Notes under the pieces: model-generated
Database searches by the model: none
What the model was told of the DNA's origin: nothing
What the model saw: only the letters and a program-made list of their open reading frames with translations
Shown here: positions 1-5,561 of the stretch, piece after piece
Numbering within the stretch: position 1 is the stretch's first letter
How the letters are laid out: every line of letters begins with the position of its first letter
Source: Sedimentisphaerales bacterium
Lineage (GTDB): Bacteria > Planctomycetota > Phycisphaerae > Sedimentisphaerales > SM23-30
Reading direction: 5' to 3'
Length of the DNA stretch: 5,561 nucleotides
Assembly: GCA_030634605.1 (NCBI GenBank)
Contig: DAOWAK010000106.1
Coordinates: forward strand, 1 to 5,561
Made by a program: the position numbers and the translations under genes

Positions 1-2793
1 CGACAAAGCCACGACGCCCATAAAACTCATAAGGCTGAGTGAATAGCCCATAAGTATGTGTCCCAGAACCGCTCCGATAATGCCAAACGGAATCGCAACC
101 ATGACGATAATGGGTTGTACATAGCTGCGGAAGGGGATTGCCAGTAAAACAAAAATACCTATCAGTGCAAAAATGAAACCTGTAAAAAGACTCTGCGTGC
201 TTTCGCGGAAGTCGGCCTGGCGCCCTTCGTAGCCGTAAGACAATCCGGGATAAGTGCGGGCCAGTTGCGGCAAGATATCGGAATTGAGCGTTGCTATTAC
301 CTGATTGGTTTCGTCCATGGGAACAACGTCTGCGGTAACGGTAACGGTTCGGCGGCCATTACGGCGATTAATAGTGGTGTATGCCCTGCCACGTTCGACA
401 TCGACTACCTGCAGCAGAGGTACATTCAGGCCGGCCGGCGTACGAATCAGCAAATTTTCCACGTTATATTCACTGATGCGTTCCTTTTCCGGAAATCGTA
501 CCTTGATTTTAACCTCGTTTCGTCCACGCTGCTGACGTAAAGCTTCTGCCCCGTAGAAAGCATTTCGCACTTGTCGGGCTACTTCATAGGCAGTGAGTCC
601 GAGGCTTTCCCCTTCCGGTTTGACAGTGAAGTTGAGTTGCTGTTTACCCGGTGTGTAGCCATCGTCGATGTCCCTGGTGCTGGGAAACTCGGAAATGATG
701 TCGGCCAGTTCGGAGCTGGCCTGATCCAGGATGTTGATGTCACGATGGCTCAACTCTACGGTGAGCGCTGCACCACGGCCGGGCCCGCCTCGATCCGATT
801 CGAATTTCAACGATTCCAGTTCGGCAACAGATCCCACAGCATTACGCCAGTACCGGGTTAACTCGGTAGTGCTGATTGGACGTATATCCGGTTCTGTCAA
901 GAACAACAGAACTTCCACGGTGTTTTCATCCACCAGTGCGAATACTCCTTCGGTCAGACGGTCCCCGCCGTGTTGAGCAATTACTTTTTCTGCAGAATCA
1001 ACCAGGAGATCACGTACTTTGGCAACTTTCTCAGAAGAGCTGCCATAAGGCAAAACCGCGGTTACGGCGGAGAGGTCTGATTCAGCGCGGGGCATCAGTA
1101 TCATACCAATTCTTCCGCTGGCAACATAACCGGCAATAACTGTTAAAGCCAACAAACCCAACGCTACCGTTAGATAGCGAAATTTCATGCACAGGTCCAG
1201 GAACGGCCCATAAACCTTTTTCACGAATTTCATAAAAAGGCGGCTAAAGGCCTGTTGTCGGTTATGCAGAAAAGCACCTAATCCGCGACGATGATTCTTT
1301 TTTGAATGTCCGAGGTGTGCAGGCAGAATAAACAGTGATTCGACCCAGGAAATGGTAAAGACCGTAATTACCACGAAAGGTATGACTTTCCAGAACTTAC
1401 CCATTACACCGGGGACAAAACAGAGAGGTAAAAAGGCGATGATGTTTGTCAGGATGCTGAAGCTCACAGGTATGCAAACATCTCTGGCGCCTTGGATGGC
1501 CGCTTCTATTGCTCCCATACCGCGCTGGCGATACTCGTAGATATTTTCTCCGGCAATAATTGCGTCATCCACCACAATACCTAACGCTATAATAAAGGCG
1601 AACATGGAAACCATATTGATCGTCACGTCCTGTTGCGGCAGAAACAGAAAAGCTCCCAGAAAAGACGTGGGGATTCCCATCATTACCCAGAACGCCAGTT
1701 TGAATTCCAGGAAAAGACTCAAAAGAATAAACACCAGAATCAAGCCAAAAAAAGCGTTTTTCAGCAGAAGTTCCAGCCGTTGGCGGTAAATATCGGATCG
1801 GTCCTTGCTAATTGCCCAGTTGACATCCGGCGGTAAATCTTTTTCGATTTCCGACATTGCTGCACGTGCTGCATCAGAAACACCAATAGGGGTCTGTTCA
1901 CCGACGCGAAACACTTCCAGCCCGATAGCCCGATAGCCGTTATACGTTGCTTCACGATCGGCATCTTCAAACTCGTCGATTACCGAAGCAATATCACCGA
2001 GGTGAATCAGGGTGCCTTCGGGAGTGGTTATGATGGGGATCCGGGCGAATTCACGGGCCCAGTCCCGCCGCTGTTTGACACGTATTAAAATGTCCCCGCC
2101 CTTGGTTTCAATAAAACCGCCGGGAATTTCTACCGATGTGTTAGCGATTTTACGGGCGATGTTATCCAGGGTTAAACCATAACGGCGCAACACATCCTGT
2201 GAAATCTCAGCATGAATTTCGTATTTCCTCGCCCCCCATAAATCGACCTGAGTTATTTCCGGATCCAGCAGCAAGCGATCGCGTACCTGTTCAGCCAGTT
2301 CGCGCAGACCCCACTCATCTACATTTCCATAGAGTTGTATTTGAAGTACTTCCCGTCGATGCACCATCAGGCTGACTTCAGGTTCTTCGGCGTCTTCGGG
2401 AAAAGTGGTGATACTGTCAACTTCCTGTTTAATATCCTGGTATATCTTTTGGCGGTCCGCATCCTCTAACATTTCAACGGAAACTATTCCCGCCCCTTCG
2501 GAGGCTGTGGCAGTAATCTCCTCGACGCCATCCAGTCCGCGAATTCTTTCCTCTATGGCCAGAATGATGCCCTGTTCGACCTCTTCCGGGCTTGATCCCG
2601 GATAGGGAACCCGGATCTGGACGATATCTAAATCAAACTCAGGAAAAACCTCCTGCTTGATTCGGGTAGTTACAAATAAACCACCGACGATGAATACCAA
2701 CATCAGCAGGTTTGGCGTTACCCGGTTACGTACCATCCAGGCGATAGGGCCTCGTGAGGAATGGCTGGTTTTTTGTAAATCTAAATCAGTCAT
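1..2793 (-). CDS. RND efflux permease, AcrB-like (HAE type), C-terminus cut by window edge
   Basis: Proton-driven inner-membrane pump of a tripartite efflux complex. The frame is open without a stop from ATG at 2793 to base 1, giving 931 residues; the family is usually about 1,030-1,050, so roughly 100 are missing. Visible order: TM1 about 28-45; first periplasmic loop about 46-343, with VPYPGSSPEEVEQ (62-74) and ASEGAG (97-102); TM2 about 344-367; TM3 368-388; TM4 394-415, carrying LGIVVDDAI with paired proton-relay aspartates D409/D410 (AcrB D407/D408) followed by GENIYEY; TM5 about 439-462; TM6 471-491; TM7 about 538-558; second periplasmic loop about 560-869; TM8 870-888; TM9 894-915. The window ends as TM10 begins (SLMSFMGVVALS). 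The DD pair argues for drug/amphiphile export rather than metal export. The start is supported by GGGAG eight bases upstream and the overlap with the adaptor stop. Substrate unknown. Family assignment is near certain. Confidence 0.97.
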   Translation of the reverse strand, partial: MTDLDLQKTSHSSRGPIAWMVRNRVTPNLLMLVFIVGGLFVTTRIKQEVFPEFDLDIVQIRVPYPGSSPEEVEQGIILAIEERIRGLDGVEEITATASEGAGIVSVEMLEDADRQKIYQDIKQEVDSITTFPEDAEEPEVSLMVHRREVLQIQLYGNVDEWGLRELAEQVRDRLLLDPEITQVDLWGARKYEIHAEISQDVLRRYGLTLDNIARKIANTSVEIPGGFIETKGGDILIRVKQRRDWAREFARIPIITTPEGTLIHLGDIASVIDEFEDADREATYNGYRAIGLEVFRVGEQTPIGVSDAARAAMSEIEKDLPPDVNWAISKDRSDIYRQRLELLLKNAFFGLILVFILLSLFLEFKLAFWVMMGIPTSFLGAFLFLPQQDVTINMVSMFAFIIALGIVVDDAIIAGENIYEYRQRGMGAIEAAIQGARDVCIPVSFSILTNIIAFLPLCFVPGVMGKFWKVIPFVVITVFTISWVESLFILPAHLGHSKKNHRRGLGAFLHNRQQAFSRLFMKFVKKVYGPFLDLCMKFRYLTVALGLLALTVIAGYVASGRIGMILMPRAESDLSAVTAVLPYGSSSEKVAKVRDLLVDSAEKVIAQHGGDRLTEGVFALVDENTVEVLLFLTEPDIRPISTTELTRYWRNAVGSVAELESLKFESDRGGPGRGAALTVELSHRDINILDQASSELADIISEFPSTRDIDDGYTPGKQQLNFTVKPEGESLGLTAYEVARQVRNAFYGAEALRQQRGRNEVKIKVRFPEKERISEYNVENLLIRTPAGLNVPLLQVVDVERGRAYTTINRRNGRRTVTVTADVVPMDETNQVIATLNSDILPQLARTYPGLSYGYEGRQADFRESTQSLFTGFIFALIGIFVLLAIPFRSYVQPIIVMVAIPFGIIGAVLGHILMGYSLSLMSFMGVVALS
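2786..2793 (-). other. Adaptor/permease gene overlap (ATGACTGA)
   Basis: The permease ATG (2793-2791) and the adaptor TGA (2788-2786) share an eight-base overlap in different frames. A ribosome finishing the adaptor is within a few bases of the permease start, so coupled translation is the likely way the two subunits are kept in proportion. The permease start is in the +1 frame relative to the adaptor. Confidence 0.9.
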
Positions 2794-4087
2794 TTTTTTC
2801 TCTCCCACGTTTACCCTTTTCTTTGCCGGTTTGTGTCTGACCTTGCGGTTTTGATGGTTCCTGGCCCGGCAGGCGCAAGGGCATGCCATCTACGGGTGCG
2901 GCAATATCCGTAACAATCACCTGGCTGTCCGGGTTGATTCCATCGGCGATTAATACATAATCTTCCGCGCGAAAAACCACCTTCACCGGCTGGATTTTCA
3001 GAGTATTTTCTGCAGTGTATAACCATACTTTATCACCATCACGCAACAGTTCGCGATTTAGTTTGATGACCGAAATAATGCGGTTTCCTTGAATTACACC
3101 GTGAACATAGGAGCCAATCAATAGCGGTTCAGCCTGCTTATTTTCGTTACCCAGGGCCAGGGGGTCTTTGACCGATACCAGCAGCTTGGCCAGGCGGCCA
3201 CGGGTTTCCAGGTAGCTGCCCAAACGCAGAACTTTACCTTCGCGGTAGGAATCCTCCCCCCAGACGGTAGGATTGAGTATTTTGACTGGCGAACCCGGCT
3301 CATTATTTTTTCTTGGGATTTTAATCCATTTTAACTGGTCAACGAACACCTGCAATTCGATCCAGTATTCATCGATACCGGTCAGAGTGATTAAAGTTGA
3401 AGTTGGCTGCACGGTGGCCCCCAGATCAACATACTTCTCTTTTACAATAGCATTGAACGGTGCGGTAATTTGAGTTCGGTCCAGGTCAAGTTTAGCTTGT
3501 TTCAATTGTGATTGCGCTGCCTGCAAACTGCTCTGCAACGAAAGCAGCTGAGGCTGTCTTAATACCAGGTCGGTATCATTTTCGTCTATTACATCTCCCA
3601 GCAGTTCGAATTCCTGTCGGGCGATTTTCTGGTTACCCTGTTCCAGCTTCAAATTATTTTGGGCATTGTCAATCTCGCATTGTCTCTGTTCGACCTGTAA
3701 TTCGTAATCGGCAGGTTCTATGCGCATCAGACTTTGGCCGGTCTGGAAGATGCCTCCGGGAAGCAGTTCCGGATTGAACTGAGTGATTTTTCCGGCAACC
3801 TGAGGTTTTAAATCTATCTCGCGGGCGGGGATTACCGTGCCCATGACTTTTACTTCTGCCGTAAAATCTCCGCGTGTGAGCTTAATCACCTCCACCAGTT
3901 TGGCTTGTCGAGCAGGGGGTTGGCGTTTCGATTTTTTAGAATTTTCGATCAGGTAGTTTGCAAACAAAATCCCCGCCGCGATAATAGCCAAGGGTAAAAT
4001 GGCTCTGGTTATTATTGCCATTAGCCACCACCTGAAAGTTTTCTTTTGCTTTTTGTTCTGCGGGATAATTTCGTTATCATAATTCAT
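2786..4087 (-). CDS. RND efflux periplasmic adaptor subunit (HlyD/AcrA-type membrane fusion protein)
   Basis: A 433-residue adaptor that would link the downstream RND permease to the upstream outer-membrane channel. A basic N-terminus (KKQKK, 12-16) precedes one hydrophobic helix (about 20-47); there is no lipobox, so it is probably anchored N-in/C-out by this helix rather than lipidated. Then: first half of the lipoyl domain (about 83-127, GTVIPAREIDLKPQVAGKI at 83-101), alpha-helical hairpin (about 128-206, rich in Q/L/A heptads), second lipoyl half (LDLDRTQITAPFNAIV, 200-215, the family hallmark), beta-barrel (about 236-330, including GKVLRLGSYLETRGRLA) and membrane-proximal domain (about 330-402). 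Residues from about 405 on form a hydrophilic, lysine-rich tail. The length is typical to slightly long. ATG at 4087 has AAGGA nine bases upstream. It ends TGA inside the permease start (ATGACTGA), so the two are probably translationally coupled. Role inferred from family and neighbours; substrate unknown. Confidence 0.96.
   Translation of the reverse strand: MNYDNEIIPQNKKQKKTFRWWLMAIITRAILPLAIIAAGILFANYLIENSKKSKRQPPARQAKLVEVIKLTRGDFTAEVKVMGTVIPAREIDLKPQVAGKITQFNPELLPGGIFQTGQSLMRIEPADYELQVEQRQCEIDNAQNNLKLEQGNQKIARQEFELLGDVIDENDTDLVLRQPQLLSLQSSLQAAQSQLKQAKLDLDRTQITAPFNAIVKEKYVDLGATVQPTSTLITLTGIDEYWIELQVFVDQLKWIKIPRKNNEPGSPVKILNPTVWGEDSYREGKVLRLGSYLETRGRLAKLLVSVKDPLALGNENKQAEPLLIGSYVHGVIQGNRIISVIKLNRELLRDGDKVWLYTAENTLKIQPVKVVFRAEDYVLIADGINPDSQVIVTDIAAPVDGMPLRLPGQEPSKPQGQTQTGKEKGKRGREKND
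2802..2806 (-). promoter_or_regulatory. Ribosome binding site of the permease gene (GGGAG), inside the adaptor gene
   Basis: On the minus strand GGGAG sits eight bases before ATG 2793, within the last codons of the adaptor. It supports this permease start and independent or coupled re-initiation at the overlapping junction. Confidence 0.75.
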
Positions 4088-4132
4088 GGTTCTGTATCCT
4101 TGAGATTATTCTGCTTTGCTGAAATTTCCATT
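4088..4132 (-). other. Short intergenic spacer between channel and adaptor genes
   Basis: Forty-five bases separate the channel stop (TAA, 4135-4133) from the adaptor start (ATG, 4087). I see no GC-rich hairpin followed by a T-run and no convincing promoter boxes. It holds the adaptor ribosome binding site and otherwise looks like plain spacer, consistent with one transcript covering all three genes. Confidence 0.7.
4097..4101 (-). promoter_or_regulatory. Ribosome binding site of the adaptor gene (AAGGA)
   Basis: On the minus strand AAGGA lies nine bases before ATG 4087. The match to the anti-Shine-Dalgarno sequence and the spacing are normal, and this fixes the adaptor start. Confidence 0.75.
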
Positions 4133-5561
4133 TTAATTGCTATCAGCACTTTTGTTTTTGTCTAAGGTTGCCAGAGCGGACCTATCCATCTGCCAGCTGC
4201 CGGCTAGGGCCTGGCACAGATCAATCCGACGTGAGATTAATTGTTGCTTGGCTCTTATGTAATTACGCTCCAGACTTTGCAGCGAAACCAGCGATTCTAA
4301 AACTCTGAGATAATCAAGCTGGCCATTTATATAACTTTCACGTGTTCTTTCCAAGACCTTTTGGGCAAGGGCTACTTGCTTTGAAAGATTGAGCAGATAC
4401 TCTGCCTGTTGCCGCTCCTGGGTCAGGGCATTTTCGACTTCCCGCAGCGAGATCCGAATTACCCGGCCGTATTCATGGATTGCTTGTGACAGAGCCGCGC
4501 GGGTGCGGTCCACCTCGGCACCACGACGGTCGGCATCGAAGATGGGTTGCGACAGATTCCCCGCAATATTCGCCAGCCAGTTATCAAAAAGATCCCGCGC
4601 TTCCATGCCTGAAGTTTCTGCACTAGCTGAGATGCTTATCCGGGGAAACTGATCGGCGATTGCCCGGGCCATCCGTTGATCTGCCGCCTGAACGTTGATA
4701 AATGCACTGCGAACATCCGGACGACGCTGGATTAGCTCTGAGGGAACCGGAACTACAGGTAAAATCGGCAAATCCATTAACCAGGCTTCCTGCGGCTGCG
4801 TTAACGATCCCGGAGCGGTTCCCAGTAAAATTGACAGTTCATGCAGCAGGAGTTCAGTCTGCTCCTGAGCCAGGATTAATTGGCCGTTACTGGATTCCAG
4901 CAGTTGCCGTTGACGAAGCACATCGGCAGCACCATATTGGCCTTGCTTGAAGCGGGAGGTGATTAACGTAAGGACCTTCTGGTTGGACTCGATCTGCTGA
5001 TTGATAACCTCGACCTGGGCTATCGCCTCTGCCAATTGATACCAGGTCTGGGCAATCCTTGCACTTAACACAATAGCGGTTGCGTCAACATTTTCCCTGT
5101 CAGCTTGCACATCCAAAAGAGCACCCTGGTGAGTTGCGCGAATCCGGCCCCAAAGATCCAACTCGTAACTGACCGATACCCCGAGGTTATATCGATTATA
5201 ATAGTTGGCAACGTTTCCCATCTCCTCACGAGTGCGACTGGCCTGTCCGTTGGCATTGACCTCCGGAAATAAAGCGGCCCCTTCCTTCACTGCAATGGCC
5301 TCAGTCTGAGCCAACCGGTCCCACGCAATCAAGAGGTCAAAGTTGTCCCCAAGAGCTTGTTCAATGTAGCTGTTTAGCGTTTTATCGCCAAAGGTTTCCC
5401 ACCACTTATCAGGTATTGATCCATTACCCGTAGCGGAGAATTTTTCCGGCATGTGAACCGGTGAAACCACGGTCTTTACCTTGGGACTGCATCCCCAAAA
5501 GAAACAGCTCGTCAGTAAAATAAAACAGCTTAGCGACAAGCTCAGTTTCGAAAAAAATGTC
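4133..5561 (-). CDS. Outer-membrane efflux channel, OprM/NodT type lipoprotein, probably 5'-partial
   Basis: TolC-superfamily trimeric channel forming the outer-membrane exit duct of the pump. Two OEP repeats are visible. Numbering from TTG 5539: WWETFGD (46-52) at the N-side, YELDLWGRIR (125-134) and RFKQGQYGAADVLRQ (196-210) in the first half; RRPDVRSA (272-279), QPIFDADRRGAEVD (331-344) and YINGQLDYLRVLESL (403-417) in the second, ending CQALAGSW (442-449), all classic for OprM/NodT proteins. Stop TAA at 4135-4133. The only in-window starts are TTG 5539 (468 residues) or CTG 5545; neither has a clear ribosome binding site, and the frame stays open to the edge (reading TFFSKLS before the TTG). 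The true ATG is therefore probably just outside. The hydrophobic signal segment is followed by two candidate lipid-attachment cysteines, LTSC12 and FWGC17. The adaptor gene starts 45 bases downstream, with no terminator between. Family call very secure; exact start is not. Confidence 0.95.
   Translation of the reverse strand, partial: TFFSKLSLSLSCFILLTSCFFWGCSPKVKTVVSPVHMPEKFSATGNGSIPDKWWETFGDKTLNSYIEQALGDNFDLLIAWDRLAQTEAIAVKEGAALFPEVNANGQASRTREEMGNVANYYNRYNLGVSVSYELDLWGRIRATHQGALLDVQADRENVDATAIVLSARIAQTWYQLAEAIAQVEVINQQIESNQKVLTLITSRFKQGQYGAADVLRQRQLLESSNGQLILAQEQTELLLHELSILLGTAPGSLTQPQEAWLMDLPILPVVPVPSELIQRRPDVRSAFINVQAADQRMARAIADQFPRISISASAETSGMEARDLFDNWLANIAGNLSQPIFDADRRGAEVDRTRAALSQAIHEYGRVIRISLREVENALTQERQQAEYLLNLSKQVALAQKVLERTRESYINGQLDYLRVLESLVSLQSLERNYIRAKQQLISRRIDLCQALAGSWQMDRSALATLDKNKSADSN
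5486..5561 (-). other. N-terminal export signal of the channel protein with two candidate lipidation cysteines
   Basis: The translated segment reads TFFSKLS, then a hydrophobic stretch (CFILLTSCFFW), then GCSPK. L-T-S-C12 fits the lipobox consensus better; F-W-G-C17 is a poor -3/-2 match but sits at the end of the hydrophobic core, where cleavage is expected. The lysine before the TTG would give the positive n-region that a TTG-started protein lacks, which is a further reason to place the real start upstream. Confidence 0.6.

Noticed and set aside
265..1139. Several plus-strand open frames of 76-96 codons opposite the permease gene
   Set aside because: They lie wholly antisense to a continuous, well-conserved permease frame, overlap one another in different frames, and show no recognisable domains.
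1550..1620. Possible heavy-metal (CusA-like) RND permease
   Set aside because: TM4 carries the paired aspartates VVDDAI of the drug/amphiphile type, not the single-aspartate pattern of the metal-exporting branch.
3508..3777. Plus-strand 89-codon open frame opposite the adaptor hairpin
   Set aside because: It is antisense to the conserved adaptor coding sequence and has no family resemblance; a shadow frame.
4088..4132. Possible terminator or internal promoter between channel and adaptor genes
   Set aside because: No stem-loop with a T-run and no convincing -35/-10 pair can be made out in these 45 bases.
4389..4950. Plus-strand open frames of 82-87 codons opposite the channel gene
   Set aside because: Both are antisense to the conserved OEP domain; composition is what a complementary frame of this gene would give.
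5065..5256. Minus-strand 63-codon frame within the channel gene
   Set aside because: It overlaps the conserved YELDLWGRIR region in another frame and shows nothing of its own.

Overview
The window is almost wholly filled by one minus-strand gene cluster that encodes a complete type of Gram-negative tripartite efflux pump. Read in the direction of transcription (right to left), it holds an outer-membrane channel of the OprM/NodT type (about 5561-4133, start probably beyond the right edge), a periplasmic adaptor of the HlyD/AcrA type (4087-2786), and an inner-membrane RND permease of the AcrB type (2793 to the left edge, 931 codons seen, C-terminus missing). The three-membrane-layer architecture and the lipoprotein-like channel point to a diderm proteobacterium. 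The style of the permease and adaptor motifs resembles pumps I associate with Gammaproteobacteria and former Deltaproteobacteria, but the window has no taxonomic marker and I do not name a genus.

Layout: the channel and adaptor genes are 45 bases apart with no visible terminator between them. The adaptor and permease genes overlap by eight bases in an ATGACTGA junction, the usual mark of translational coupling. All three are therefore very likely one transcript, with the promoter and any regulator lying to the right, outside the window. Nothing else of substance is present: no RNA gene, repeat, mobile element or CRISPR was seen, and the plus-strand open frames are shadows of these genes.

Function: the permease would use the proton gradient to capture substrate from the periplasm or outer leaflet of the inner membrane. 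The adaptor, anchored by one N-terminal membrane helix, would bridge it to the channel, which opens to the outside. The substrate cannot be read from sequence; the paired aspartates in TM4 (D409, D410) favour the drug/amphiphile branch (HAE) over the heavy-metal branch. I see no undescribed system here. The points worth a second look are modest: a non-classical adaptor hairpin tip, a basic adaptor tail whose codons also contain the permease ribosome binding site, an A-run at that junction, and an unresolved start and lipidation site for the channel protein.
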